DNA from: Chiua virens
Lineage: Eukaryota > Basidiomycota > Agaricomycetes > Boletales > Boletaceae
Length of the DNA stretch: 64,000 nt
Direction of reading: 5' to 3'
Assembly: GCA_019787685.1 (NCBI GenBank)
Contig: JAHNUO010000011.1
Coordinates: forward strand, 1,116,001-1,180,000
The first letter of the stretch is position 1. Every line of letters starts with the position of its first letter. A program made the translations under genes and the position numbers. The notes beneath the pieces were generated by a model. That model ran no database searches. It was not told the origin of the DNA and saw nothing but the letters and a program-made list of their open reading frames with translations. Positions 35,320 through 48,289 of this stretch are shown here, piece by piece.

Positions 35320-38300
35320 CTAAACCCCCGACCGCTTCTGTCCCGCAGAACGCTCCCCTTTTGACCGTGACTTGCTGCTCGTCTCCCTCGTCGTTTTGGA
35401 AGTATTCCTTGCCTTGGGCTGCCTGAAACACATAAACTCGATGCTCGTCGCCCGCCGGCTTTCGGCTAGTATATTTTTCACACTGTCAAGGTGTCCCTGA
35501 AGATTATCATCCCCGGGGCGTCGCGCATACGCCATGGATATCTTATTGTACAATTCGGTGAGCGTCTTGGTTGCGACTGGGCGAAACATAGCGGGCTAGC
35601 GTTTGATGCATGAACTCGATTTCAAGCGTCGCCTGTTATGGATGATAAGCTTATCGTGGATGTTCTTGGACAGGAAACTGGCAATCCATACCCGCAACAT
35701 GCCTCCCATTCCAAAACGTTGGACCTGCTGGAACGAATGCAAAGCCTCGTCTGCAGCGTCCTCGACGAGCGCGTATAGTACACGCTCGAGCAATCCATCC
35801 GAGACACGACTAACTTGTGCATGGATCTCCACAAGCATCATAGACGCTCGGAACATAGTAAGGCCGAATTTCTGTTTGGGATTCAAGTCATGCGCGTCTC
35901 AGCGAGTCCAAACCTCGTGCTTACCCGTTGGTTGAGGGGTCTCGTACCAGTCCATCTCACGATCCAGAATGCCTGCTCGTAGTATGTTGGTCACCAGTCC
36001 GGATTTGGGTGTCACATACGATTCGAATAGCCTCTGGTCCAACGTTCGCACCACTTTGACGAGCGTCTACAAGGATCGACCATCAATATTCCTTCGCTAT
36101 AGAGTATCCAAAACTGACGTTACGATTTTCCTCGTTGGACACGCCGAAGATACTTTCGAGCTGAGAGATCATGTTAGGGATCAGGGTTCCTGATAGGTAC
36201 ACAAAGTTGGAGAGCATGAGAAGGAGTCTGGTATCCTGTTCAAGCGTCAGGCAATTAAATCTCTACCTGATCAGTCGTACTTACTACATCATTTAAATCG
36301 TATGGTTTTGACGACAATGGTTGATCGGGACCAGAGGCCTCTGTGATGACGCACCATTCGGGCGACGTCAGATGAATCAACCCGTCTAAGAATGCATAGA
36401 TCGCGTCCAAGAAAGCTTTCGTGATCTTTCCCGCGACCGCAGGCAAGATTTGGTTCTGTATCGTCCGGAATGACGAGGATGTCGACGACAACTCAATCCC
36501 TCCGGCAATTTTTAATGCGGATGTAGTCAGATGCCTCTGGAACACATCGAGAACAGGCATAAATTGCGTGATAGAAGGATCTGCCGTTGATGGTGCCCAC
36601 GTCTCAAGAAGGTGGAATAGCGTTGCATCTGTTGTTCGTTTGGTTAGCATACAGCATATGCAACGAGACTTCAAAGGGAGCACCCCGTAGCCAAGCGCGG
36701 ACAAGGATGTCCCCGAATTTCCATCGAGCACTTTCCATCAAATTCCTAAGATTCGAGCTAGACTCGGGAACAGTGTCCATGCCCATTATCTCAGTGGCAC
36801 AATCTTGGATCTCAACGAGGATCTTGATCAGGAAGTACGCGGTAGTCAAGGAATTGGAGTGTTTCGGAAGCAGCTTTGGTGGCGAGTCATTATTACTCCG
36901 TTGCATCACAACTGCGTCCGAAAGATTGAAGAACTCGGACAATAGCGAAACATAGAGCTTCACGATGTCGAGCGCCATTTGGCTGCACTGTTGAGCGCTT
37001 CGTCGTGAGCCAGATGGCTGAAGCTTGTGTTATTAAATCACACCCCACGGCGAGATATTGAGCATACCCTCTTGAACTTTCCCTCTAGAAAGCTTCTAGC
37101 AATCTTCCAGAAATTTGGAAGTGAAGAGATCAACGTTTCGGACATGCTTTTAATCATCTCGAAGATGACCTCCCAAACTTCGTGACCTCCACCCTGAGCT
37201 GAGATTCTGGTGAGTAGCAACTTGACTGGAAAGTATGTGAGAACTCACCAATCGCTGCTTCAGGTTGTTTCGTCTCAAGTGCAGCAAGGCATAACTGTAG
37301 TTGAGATTTCAGTGAGGCGTTCAGACCATCTGGATCAACCGTTTCAATAGAACTTCGATTCAACGCATCTAGGCAAACAATGAGCACAGACACCCTATTA
37401 GTGACAAATGCACCTACTATTGATTTTCTCGACACCGGATCGATACGAGGCATTGATCTGCTTCATGACATGGGTATGTTGGCTATCGAAATAAGTCCAT
37501 ATCGGGTCTTCCGACGGGTTCAGCTCTAACAGAATTCTTCCGGACGATCAGGGGAACAAGTTTTTCAGAACAATGAATGACATACTCGATCGTTTTCTCC
37601 TGCTCCTCGACACTCCGACCCGGCTCTTGTAGTTTTGACAAGAGAAGTGATTTCATCTCCGCCATCACCTTCTCCACATTCGACCAAACTTTGTCCAGGA
37701 TCCGTTTCTGCTCCGACATAGATCCGCCAGGCTTTCCATTGGAAGAGGACTCGGTAGGTGACAATTGGCCTTGCCGAGACTCCCGAAGAAATTTGCCCTT
37801 ATTGTATGTTCTCAAGGCAGCTTCATACTTGCCCTGTGTGAAGAAAAATCGTGGTTCACGACTATCACGCATGAACGGACCAGCTTCATACTGACCGCTT
37901 CGATGAATTCAGCGAGAGATCCCGGTAGGCTGAAAAAGAACTTGGAGCGTTCGAACACAGAAAGTGTCGTGCGCAGTCTCTGAGCCTTGGCAGAGTTCTC
38001 CAGGACTGGAAGGAACACCTGGTTTGCCTTGACCGCGGAACCTACCCGACAAGACGATCAGCCAGGTCCGGGTCAGACACTGCAAGTGCAGTCAGCCTAC
38101 GTTTCAGATGATCTGTGAGCGGTTTCGAGCCAAAGTCGCTCGCGTCAGACAACGGTCCTTCCCGCATTTCAGCATAGAGAGCTGATGTCTAGTGAGCGAA
38201 CGACCAGCCTGGAAACACAGGGCAGTGCATACCACCCGTAGATGCCTTCACGGCGACGAATCGATCGAAGTTGTCCTCGACGAGCACTCGAACTTGCTCT

Positions 38301-38803
38301 GAGCGCGCGTCGATGGATGCTTGGAGACGTGATATGCCAGTTGCCAAGTCTTGGTAGGTCGCGTTGGGATGAACGGCGGCCAAGAACGCCTTGGGGTCGA
38401 ACGACTTTGAGCTTAACATGACAGCGGCCCCTGCGCGTCCGTTAGACCCAGCTCAGGACACGACAACATCCTTAGTGCTTACTCGTTTCAGCTGTCCATG
38501 TTCCTGAGACTGAGATGGCGCAATGAGTAGATTATCGTAAGACGATGAAGTGACTAGCGCACTCGACGGTGGCACCTAGACCCAATGGATCGCCGTCGCC
38601 GTCTCCACCGACTGAGGTGACGATGTCCGATAGTGGATCTTCCAGTTCATAATCTGCATCTTCCCACTTCCTAATTATCCTGCATGTCAACCATCCATTT
38701 CGTGGCATTTTGGAAGGGCTTACGTTGGACTAAGTGTGGTTATTTTGTAGGCCTTAAGCAAGGATGCCTCGTCCACACCGACACTGATCCTGCTCGCTGG
38801 CAT
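35320..38803 (-). CDS. SEC5: exocyst complex subunit Sec5
   Basis: Sec5 is a subunit of the exocyst, which tethers secretory vesicles to the plasma membrane at growing tips. The ATG at 38803 opens [20 protein letters not shown]; the next exons carry DPLSD and GDPLGLG, then [56 protein letters not shown] and [10 protein letters not shown]. The body contains [20 protein letters not shown]. Near the end, GGMLR splices to [16 protein letters not shown] and continues [20 protein letters not shown]. It ends with a basic tail at 35320. One extra base at about 35576-35592, between RYVSP and VATKT, breaks the frame; family conservation continues on both sides. Most introns are 50-60 nt with GT-AG ends. 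Confidence 0.88.
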
Positions 38804-39071
38804 TGACCAGAGGAATACTTGATAAATGTGGCTGTACCTAACTATCTACTGAATGCATCATTACCAATTTTTAGATTTATACTGACGAGTATTTCCAAGT
38901 GCTCAGCTCTCTCAGGTTTAAGTCAGTGATAGGTACCAGGGAGGCGCAACTGAAAACCATCGGCAATGCCCCAACACTCAAACGTATTAATGTCCTATAT
39001 AGAATAATCTAGCCAACAAACGAAGCAAGGTCCACATCAAGTCCTCAGATACCCCACTAGTAGTCCCATGC

Positions 39072-40533
39072 TTACACCGGGAGCACCGTGTTGAAGACAT
39101 AGTCCCAGATCTTGCCTGCCCCACATGTCAGATAATCAAACGCCATCGTGGCCTTCAGACACGTACTAGTGACGCCGAACCCGAGCTCAAAGTTCTTGTA
39201 GTGATGCGCCAAATGGTATTTCTTCATTTCCCGCATGTATGCAGGGAGCCGGGTGTGATGTAGCCTGCAATATGTGAGTATAGACAACTTGAACGGAGGA
39301 CGATGTAGACTCACGCGTAGTGCATGCAATCATACAAGACGTCTATAATGTGGGGATAAATACGGCGAGGCAAGATATCAAGCGTTGACACTCACAGAAC
39401 GTGAACGACCCGGAGATGATACCGTTTGCTACAGCGGTCGGGAATAGTACGTGTGCAAGCCACGTAAAAGGCGCCTGAAGAACACCAAACAAGATCGGTG
39501 GCATGACGAGTCTCAAACTAGGAAAAAGGTGAACATGACATTTGGAGGATAACAGGTCGACCCACCGATCCATTGGCATGTAATGGTGAATACCATGAAG
39601 CAAGAAATGGAGGGTCAAGAAAACGGGATGATCGGGCAAGAATTCGTCAATGTGAAAGAGGAAGCGATGCATCCCGTACTCCAACATCGTCCAAATGAGG
39701 TTCCCCAGGAAGAAACAAGGAAGCGTTTTAATGAATGCATCCACCGATAGGTGGGATAGGACGGATAATGGGAATAGGGGTGCATCTCGAAAAGTGGGTA
39801 TCGGCATGGTGAATTGCAACATCGACCGCAAGAAAAGGTTTGCCGCGATGGGCAGCCAGAAGAGGGGCACTACATACCAAACCGTACGTGTACACATCTA
39901 GTACGCGGTCAGTGTGACCATCAGACAGGAGTATCACGAACTCACCTCGAGCACAGTAGGACCAAACAGACGCGCCGACTCTTTCAAATGCCGAGGTTGG
40001 TGAACTTGCCTCAAATAATAGGATTTGCTAGAGACGACATTAAAACAACGCAACAGTACCAGCGTCCATCTAACAGACCTGAAGTTGGCATTCCACATTT
40101 GCCAAAGCAAAGGTTCTCGGAGATTGAGAAATCGAGTCTTTGCAAAGTCCTCCGCCGAGTCGGTGTCCTCCGGGCGGAAGTCGTCAGTTGCTTCCCAATC
40201 TGTGGATGACGTGAGGCAAGGTTGTGAAGAAGCAGGTACGGAGACGCACCATCACTGACGGTCGTGGCGTCGGTACCCAGACGGCCGATCACGTATTCCT
40301 CTAGCATCTCATACGCTGATTCCGAATGGTCATGCGAATCCTTGTCCTTCATGAGGTTCTCTACGTTCGTGCCGGCGTTGTTGAGGATGAGGTCGTCGCC
40401 ACCGGGATGATCAGCGACGAAGGCGGTGACATCGTAGACCTTGCCCTTGTAGGTCACCCAACAGCTCTGGGCTGACCTGTGTGCTGCCAAGTCTTCCAGA
40501 GCAGTAGATGCGGACGCGTTTCGAGACGGACAT
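39072..40533 (-). CDS. SCS7: sphingolipid fatty-acid 2-hydroxylase (Scs7/FA2H)
   Basis: Adds the 2-hydroxyl group to the very-long-chain acyl part of ceramide in the ER. An N-terminal cytochrome b5 domain carries the heme motif HPGGDDLI and the second heme histidine in DSHDHSESAYEML. The membrane hydroxylase domain has the di-iron histidine boxes: HRFLFHIDEF, HGIHHYMPMD, LHHTRLP and KKYHLAHHYKNFELGFG. A small intron separates GVTS from KIWDYVFNTVLPV, and the gene stops at 39072. The ATG at 40533 opens MSVSKRVRIY, but one extra base near 40503-40508 separates it from the conserved EDLAAHRSAQSCWV. It lies only 81 bp from the acyl-CoA synthetase stop codon, so its promoter must overlap the 3' end of that gene. 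Confidence 0.9.
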
Positions 40534-40614
40534 GGTCGATGAACAAGTCCACTCGAATTATTTAAGTAATATAATTATTTTACGTCAGGCCACTTTTTTG
40601 TCGTGGTCCCACGC

Positions 40615-43263
40615 TTATTCGGCATCTCGGCAGACATACTTAGCACTCCACTCCCGCAAGACGTGCTTCATCACCTTGCCGCTCGCAGTCTTGGGTAGTT
40701 CCTCCGCGTCCTTCCCATCCCCAATAAACCATACCCACACCGGCGCATTCTATCACATGTGAGCGCAGATAAATTGGCACATTGGCAATATCCGTACCTG
40801 TGGGTTCATGTTGTCTCGAACAACTTGACGCACCTCCTCTTTAGACATCACCTTGCCTGGTTCGAGCAATACCCATGCCCCAACGACCTCGCCATACTTT
40901 GCATCTGGGACTGCCTACCGCCGCTACTTCTCGTATAGAAGGGTGGGCGGTCAGAGCATTCTCAATCTGAACAGGGAAGAGATTCTAGTAGGAACTCAGG
41001 ACACTGGACGAAATAAGTATCATTCAACGAGAACACACCTCGCCGCCACGAATGATAATATCCTGGTGCAACGTTATTTATTATGCATCATAGGCACATC
41101 GAAAACATACCTTGATTCGACCAACAACTGCAATCAAGTCACATCAGCGTCATTCTAGAATTCAACTTATTGACCCACTCCTCAAATAGCCTTCCTCGTC
41201 AATGATCCCTTCGTCGCCCGTATGCATCCACACGACAGATTCATCTTCAGGGTCTGGTCGCATCACTTTCTTTGTCTGCTCCTCATCTTCCCAATATCTA
41301 CCAGACTCAGCGACAATCGCACACTAGGAATGCACGAAACATACCCTTTCTGAAGCAGATAGCCCGTGACACACAGTTCTCCGGGCGTTCCAACAGGCAC
41401 GATTTCTCCTTCCTGGTTTATCACCTTCGCTCCCACATGAGGCTGCACCCTTGCCCACCGTCTCCACCCGCTTGATAATCGGGTCCGCAGGCGTGGACTG
41501 GAACGACACTGGACTGCGGAACCAGGTTAGCGGATCTCCGATTGTTGTCCGAGCCATGCAATCAATCACACCTCGTCTCCGCTACCAATCACGTCAGCAA
41601 CAGAAGGGGCAGGCCAACACTCGAAAACGCACTCATGCCATACCCAACAGTGAGATCCACCAAATTCAACTTGTCAATGAGCTGCCGCATGAGATCGATG
41701 GGTATCGGGGATCCAGCAGCGATGCCAGTCCTATCTCATGCACGAAGCTTAGTTTTCTTTGACGTGACATGCTGTATCTACCCACCGGAGTCGACTTAGG
41801 TTTAGTCTCTCTCCTGCTTCTTGTCGCCGTTGCACCTCCGCCAACACGCCTAAGAAATGAGTCGGCACGCCATGCAGTGCAGTGCACCGTTCCTGCTCGA
41901 CGGCATCAACAATAGCTGTCGGGTCGAATAATTCCGAAGGATAGATGACGCATGCGCCATGAGACCACACTGCCAAATTTCCCAACACTAGACGTGTAAG
42001 ACGAATTAGATGCACGAAGGATGACAGAATGCACAGAGTACTCATCAAAACAATGGAACAAAGGTGGCACGTTGCCTGTATGATACGTCGCGTCAATGTC
42101 CTCGCCTACCAAAAGACCGGTACGCACAGAGAACATCATCAGACGCAAACCGCATGCACCGTCCACTTCCAAGTCCGTTGTTCAAGATATTGAGATGCGT
42201 CAACTAGCACACGTCGTCAGCCCCAAGCAAACACGAGAGAATCACAGAACCACGCACAGAAGCCGCCTTGGGTGCACCCGTCGTCCCGCTGCACACGTCC
42301 AGGTCACACCAACACGCCACCCGCGCACCACGCGACGCACCTGGTAAATTGTAGATTGATAATATCATCCGACCGCAGTTCGTCTGCACACGCCGCGACC
42401 CGCCTCGCTTCCGCCCCGTCCTCCCGCCACACCAACGTCTCCCGCCAATCCGCCACACATCTCGCATCCACCATCTCCTTGCGGTACGCCTCCGGATCCG
42501 CCATATTGTCCACGACGACGATGTGTCGCAAGCGCAGGAAGCGCCTTCGCATTGGATATCCCCCGGAGAGGCGTGGCGCAGGTCTGGAAAGGCGTCAGAG
42601 AGCATCCGGATGTAGCGCGAGCTCCGGAGACGCGGGACCGCGAAGAGATGGGACACGCCCGCCACATTGAGGGTCTTGACCTATCAGGTCAAGGGTCAGA
42701 CATCCCCACGTCCCGTCGCCGGAAGAGGCAACGCACCAACTCGTGAACGCGATACGCAGGATTGAGCGTGACCAGAATCGCACCCACGCTCGCACAGGCC
42801 CATTGCAACATCGCATACGCGCTGACCGGATCGGGATCCAAGGCGTCGACGTTGATCCGTCTGGTCAACTAAATAGCACCGACGACTCCGACATCACGCA
42901 CCTGTTATTCCCCATCACTACCGCGACCCGATCACCCTTTTGAACCCCCAGCCCTACAAGGCCCCGCGCGAGCGCACGGATGTGTCGGTCGAACTCGTCA
43001 AAGTCCCAGGCGAGATGGGTGCGCACGCCCATGTTGGGCGACGATGGGCCACCGTGCGCCCGGGGCTGCTCTTGCCGGCATACCAACGCAGGTCTTGCTG
43101 CATGCTTGGCGAGGATTTCGTCTCGAAAGTAGACTGGGAGGGTTCGGTGTTCGAGAGGAGGGTCTTTTGGCCCTTGGACAGATGACAGGACGAGCAGCCG
43201 ACGTGGCTGTAGAAGCGTCGCGAATCCACCCTTACTGACCAGCGCCGCACTGAGCCGAACCAT
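40615..43263 (-). CDS. acyl-CoA synthetase (AMP-dependent, ACSF2-like)
   Basis: Activates fatty or other carboxylic acids to acyl-CoA via an acyl-adenylate. The N terminus has AWDFDEFDRHIRALARGLVG and GVQKGDRVAVVMGNN. Splicing gives the AMP-binding P-loop as FTSGTTGAPKA, then VPPLFHCF, CTALHGVPTHFLGVL, GELCVTGYLLQKGY, VVWMHTGDEGIIDEEGYL, and the C-terminal catalytic-lysine motif ELPKTASGKVMKHVL before the stop at 40615. The start at 43263 was chosen as the first ATG with no conserved sequence upstream. One extra base at about 41446-41452 breaks ETVGK from VQPHVGAKVINQEGE, with conserved protein on both sides. It sits between HMG1 and SCS7, all on the minus strand. Substrate chain length cannot be told. 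Confidence 0.85.
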
Positions 43264-43618
43264 TGCGGACGTGGTGAATCACTGGGACAAGAGCTGGGAC
43301 CAAGTACCCAACTTACGGAATGAACATCATTGGCGCGAATTTCACTCATCAGGATCCCCGCGACTTTCCATACAACCTTGGCTCTATTTATGCAAACTAT
43401 GCACAATAAACTATAGGGCGGAGAGGTAGTAATATTGTAGTCCTAAATGTACAATGCGTGAACAAATTGGTACTCTATCCAGGTTTGTTAAAAAATACCC
43501 CGCGTGGACCTGGTAATTGTTTTCGTGCGTACAGAAGAGTAGACGTGGTTAAGGTAACAGATGTGCAATAGATATCGTGACATGGTGCTCATCGAAAGTG
43601 TTGTCCCTTTGATCAACC

Positions 43619-46600
43619 CTACTGCTTGGATTCCGAATATGGTGGCAAAGATGACGTTGACGAAGAATGTGAGAGCACCTGATCGGGGAGAGAAATAGGA
43701 TTGCTTGGAGGTTGTTCCCATGGCATTGGGCGAGACGCGATGCTGGGTGTTACAGGGCGGGATGAATTTGGCGTATTTGCCTGAGAACGGTTGTGGACAA
43801 GATGTGCTCGGACAAGGTGGCCAGCGGCGAGAGCACTGAGCAAGGACAGTTCGCCAGCCATGACCGACGCAGCAATGATACGGGCGAGACGTTGGGAATT
43901 CATTCCAGGCGTTGTCGAATGCGCGCCCCTTGATGCCGAGCATCTCCAGCACAGCGCCTTGAGGAGCAAGGACGGTGCCACCTCCAACAGTACCAACTTC
44001 AATGCAAGGCATAGAGACGGTCATCAAAAGGTCCTCTCCGTCATTGATTCTGTTCAAACGTGAGCATTGGATAAGGCGACCACATAGCAGTTACATACGG
44101 TTCCATCAGGGTCATGCAGTTTGAACTCTCGACGTTTTGCGCAGGGTCCTGACCAGTGGCAAGGAAAACGGCGGTAAGGATGTTCGCCGCGTGTGCGTTG
44201 AAGCCACCAATCGAACCAGCCATGGCGCTGCCAACGAGGTTCTTCTTCATGTTCAGATTGCACAGTGCTTCCACTGTGGTCTTCAACACGGATTTGACTA
44301 CCTTGCCGGGAATAACGGCCTCGGCAACTACGCTCTTTCCACGACCTTCAATCCAGTTGATCGCAGCAGGCTTCTTGTCCGTGCAATAATTCCCAGAGAG
44401 AGCGAGGGTGATCATCTCAGGGAAATGCTGTTGCATCACTTCAAGCGCCTTCTCCGTGCCCTTCGAGATCATGTTCATACCCATGGCATCACCAGTCTTG
44501 GTCGCAAAACGGACAAAGAGTGTCCGTCCAGCCATCGCAGTTTTGAGTTTCTGGAGCTTAGCGAATCGCGATGTTGACTCAAAGGCTTCCCGAATGATCT
44601 CGTATCCTTCGTCGGAGTCTATCCATGCTTTCGCCTCGGCAGCCATCACCACCGAGGGAAAGTCGATAGGCAGGTACCGCGTGTCATCCCATCATTAGTG
44701 AGAACCGTCGTGACACCTCCGCCCGAGTTCAGTGCTTTACAGCCACGTGACGTAGATGCAACGAGTGTGCCTTCCGCAGTAGCCATTGGAATATGTACTT
44801 GTTCTCCGTCGATAGAAAGAGGTCCAGCGATGCCGAGTGGAATGGGTATGTATCCAACAACGTTCTCGCAGCAAGCACCAAATACACGAGAATAGTCGTA
44901 GTTGGCCATGGGTAGATCGGAATGCTCCAGGGTTCGTGTCGGAGTTGCGCGAGCTAATTCAATCAGCAGGTGTAGGAAAGTAAGGGTGGATCACTCACAG
45001 ATCAAAGCTCTCCGAATCGTCACCGCGCGCTCTAAATCACCAAGAACCTTCTCCAAAGCGTATGCAGCAATCTTTCCATTCTGTGCGAGGAGAATGATTT
45101 CTTCGTCGTTCAGGGTTGCCAACTGACGTCTGTACTGGGCGGGGTCCATTCTCAAAAATCTCGATGCACTCCTCCAATGAACGCCCAGGAAGATCGATTC
45201 GAGATTCTTTGGTGTCGACAACATTAGACTGGGCTCGAAGCTTCATATCCAACAAGAGAGCAGAAACACCGCTGTTCTCCTTGTTGACGATGATAGGGAC
45301 TGGCGCGATGAGGGGTTTGATTTCGACACGAGGTGAAGGAATCGAGTCGGGGGTGTTGGTAGCGCCAGAGTCACCTGGTTGGGGCTTGGGAGGGCCGACT
45401 GCAAACGAAGGCTTGCGGCGTATAGCGGTAGCCTTGACGTTGGGTACCTCGACCTTTTCATCGACATCTCTCTCCCTTTTGACGACGCTGAGCGACCTGA
45501 ATCTCACACTCTGCGGTTGCAGCCCTCTGATTGCACCCTCGGCAATGCCTCTGAGAAGGTAACCGTTGAGAAGGACACTGGCAGCGAGAACGAGTACAAT
45601 CCATTTCGAAATGACTGGATCGCCAACAAAACTGGTCCACCCAGACATAAAGTTCTCGATGAGCTCGCTGGATCTGAAGAGTGCACGAGGACGCGCTGGA
45701 CCAGGAGGGATGACGCTGATATGGAGAGGTGGAGCGACTTTGACAAGGAGGTCGATTGAGGAGGTCGCGTTAATGTCTGGAGTGTTGAATGCCGCTACTG
45801 GTATCGAGAACGCCAGCAATGGCAGGTGATGTTATATCGACTTTGGGGGATTCGATGCTATGATCATCAAAAGGCTGTGCAAAACTTTGATTCAAGGTGA
45901 GTGACCGTGGCAGGAGTCAACGTGGTCGTGAAGTTGAGGATGTGCAACGTGAGGAAAGAAACGAGCTGGAAGCGGTAAGACACAACACAGATCAGCCAGG
46001 GAGAATGATGAACACACCAAAAGGAGCTTGAGTCTAGCAACGGGATCCCGTTCCTTCACATCTGATAGCGGGCTATTCCTATCTCTCAGCATCGAACCCT
46101 TGGGACCAAGTAAGGTCTCGGAGAGCTTGTGGCTGAGACTGTGGTCCTCCACGGGCTGAGGTGATCTGATGAGAGCGCTAACGGTGCCTTCTGCGGTAAG
46201 ATTGTTGGTACTCCGGGATCTAGGTCAAGACACGGGCAGTTTGGATCCTGCGGACCTATGATACAGCGGACACAGCCTTAGTAAGCCTAACCCGAATCGA
46301 GGCACAAGCCAAATTGGGTAAGACAAACACACCTCTACCATAACCGTCAACACGGCGGTGTAAAATGTGCCAAACATGAGGCAATCGAGTACTAAAGACA
46401 ACGCCGCGAGTGCGCAAAATTCCTTGAGACCACCGACTTTGCTTCTGGCGCCCAACAAAAGTGCAGCGATTTCCAGTCCGTAATCACGAAGGATGAGATT
46501 GCCGACCGATTCCATCGCCTCGAAGACAACCTCCCCAGCAGGCTTCATTTGACCCCTCCATCGACCCTCCTTGACAGGGGTAGTGAGGTGAGGATGGTTG

Positions 46601-47647
46601 AAGGTAGCTTTGGCGAGACGGAGTGGCTTATCAAATCCGACTGTGCAGACGAGGAACGGAAGGGCCTCTGTCAAGCTCACTGGATCAAGGGGGATCTCGA
46701 AGTAGTGCGATAACGGGAGGGTAAGTATAAAAGCTAGGACCGACGACGAAACTATAGCGGTAGTGAGCCAGAAGTTGGAACCCAACGCCCGCGAAGCCAA
46801 AAACAAGCGAATGAAGGTCGCATGCATCAGAATATAGCCCGCGAGGACGAGAAGAATGTCGAGAGAATCAGCTTTCTAAAACCGAGCAAGTGCACTTTAA
46901 CACATGGCACGCCGGGACCGGACATAGACTGACCTTTCCGAGCTCCCAGAACCGCATGACAAAGGCACGAGCAGCATAAGCGATCCACTTGCCACTCTTC
47001 ATCTCACCAATGGTCTCGTCGGAGCGACTTTGAATATGATACTGCACACCGAACGAATCTACGGGGTAGACGGGTTTGGCCACGAATGTATTCACAAATT
47101 GTTCCTGGGCACCTGGGACGAAAGACAAGGAGACAGTCTGCGAACCCGAATCCTGGGTGAATTTCTTCCGTGAAACACTGGCCGTCACCGGCCAAGTCGA
47201 CGCAGACATCGGAGTAAGTTTTACCGGAGGAGGTAACGAAGACGTCAGAAATATGATGGGTCAAGTTGTCCACGGATGGAGCAAGGTGCGCCCAGTCAAA
47301 CGATCCGAATGGTGTCCTAGTTGCGAGTATTGATTTACGTGGCTATGGTAGAGATGGAACTGCTTACCACGGGGGAGAACACAAGCTGCTGAAGCTCAAT
47401 TTTGTGCATATGCTCGGAATTGTCTCTGCGTGTACCAGTCCTCGTCGACAACGAACCATTGACCGTCGCGTAGTAATGCATGAGTTGCGGTGAGCGAGGA
47501 GGGGAAGGCGGGGGCGAAGAAGGAGGAGTGCTTTATGGCGGCAAGAATGCGGAAGTAGGCGAGGGTTCCTACGATGAAGAAAAAGATGATAGTTTCGATT
47601 GGACTGTGGACGGTACGGCCCGTGAAGGGTAGGAGAGGCACGCGCAT
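43619..47647 (-). CDS. HMG1: HMG-CoA reductase
   Basis: Makes mevalonate from HMG-CoA, the controlled step of ergosterol and isoprenoid synthesis, in the ER membrane. From the ATG at 47647 the first helix reads [17 protein letters not shown]; a membrane sterol-sensing-like region (46225-46827) and a linker follow. The catalytic domain shows all key residues: Glu in [12 protein letters not shown], Lys in DKKPAAINW, Asp in GDAMGMNM and the terminal His in [13 protein letters not shown]. Four single extra bases break the frame: about 47423-47430, 47158-47169, 45116-45123 and 43921-43932 (between MLGIKG and AHSTTPG). Family sequence resumes after each, so I read the gene as functional with sequence errors. 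If the shifts are real, it is a dead copy. Confidence 0.9.
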
Positions 47648-48289
47648 GGCGTGAGCGGGAGTGAAACGAGCAAAGACACTCCCAGAGACCGTACGGAGAG
47701 ACAGACGTTGGGAAGCGAGACAAAGTTGTCACTGGCTCGTACGAGGACTCGTTCCACTTTTATTTCGCGAATCGGCTTGGCTGTACGGTAGCAGGACCCC
47801 AGACACCGCCTTACCTCAGTCTCGATCGCTCTTGTAGTATTGTACCATCCTATGTATGTAGTTCAGTCCTGAAACACCCGTCAGTCCGGCTTAGCCTCGC
47901 CACGTTTATCACGTTCCCCTACACCTTTACTATTCCGGCCCTTGACGAACAGTCCCAATGTACCATTTCGAGAATTACCACGTTCCTCCAGTACTGGGGC
48001 ACTGCTACTTGTACTTTAGCCAACCTGTGTCCGGACCGGCACGATAAGCGTCTCAGGATGTCTCACCGATAACCCCCACGCTGTCACCGGCGACATGATT
48101 CAGATAAACCAGGAAACAATTAATGTGCCCAGATCGACTACGTTTCATTGTTCAAAGTACGGTTTTAAACAGTTCAATCCAATAGTCATTGTACCGCCAG
48201 CCAACGCGAATTGCTACGATCGAATTTCCAAACGACATAAACAGTATTGTACCACACGCTTTTCGTACACGGGATGGAATCATATATCT
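47648..48289. other. HMG1 upstream region
   Basis: About 640 bp between the aldo/keto reductase stop and the HMG1 start, both on the minus strand. No gene seen; it should hold the HMG1 promoter. I could not pick out a sterol-response element with confidence. Confidence 0.5.

Noticed and set aside
35596..35886. Frame break in SEC5 between KNIHDKLII and ATLEIEF
   Set aside because: An intron with a GTATGG donor and ATAACAG acceptor joins GGMLR to ATLEIEF cleanly, so no shift is needed there.
47120..47170. A 49-nt intron in HMG1 as an alternative to the frame break near 47160
   Set aside because: The donor would be GTCGAC, which is poor, and it would remove the conserved CFT segment; a single extra base explains the data better, though not conclusively.
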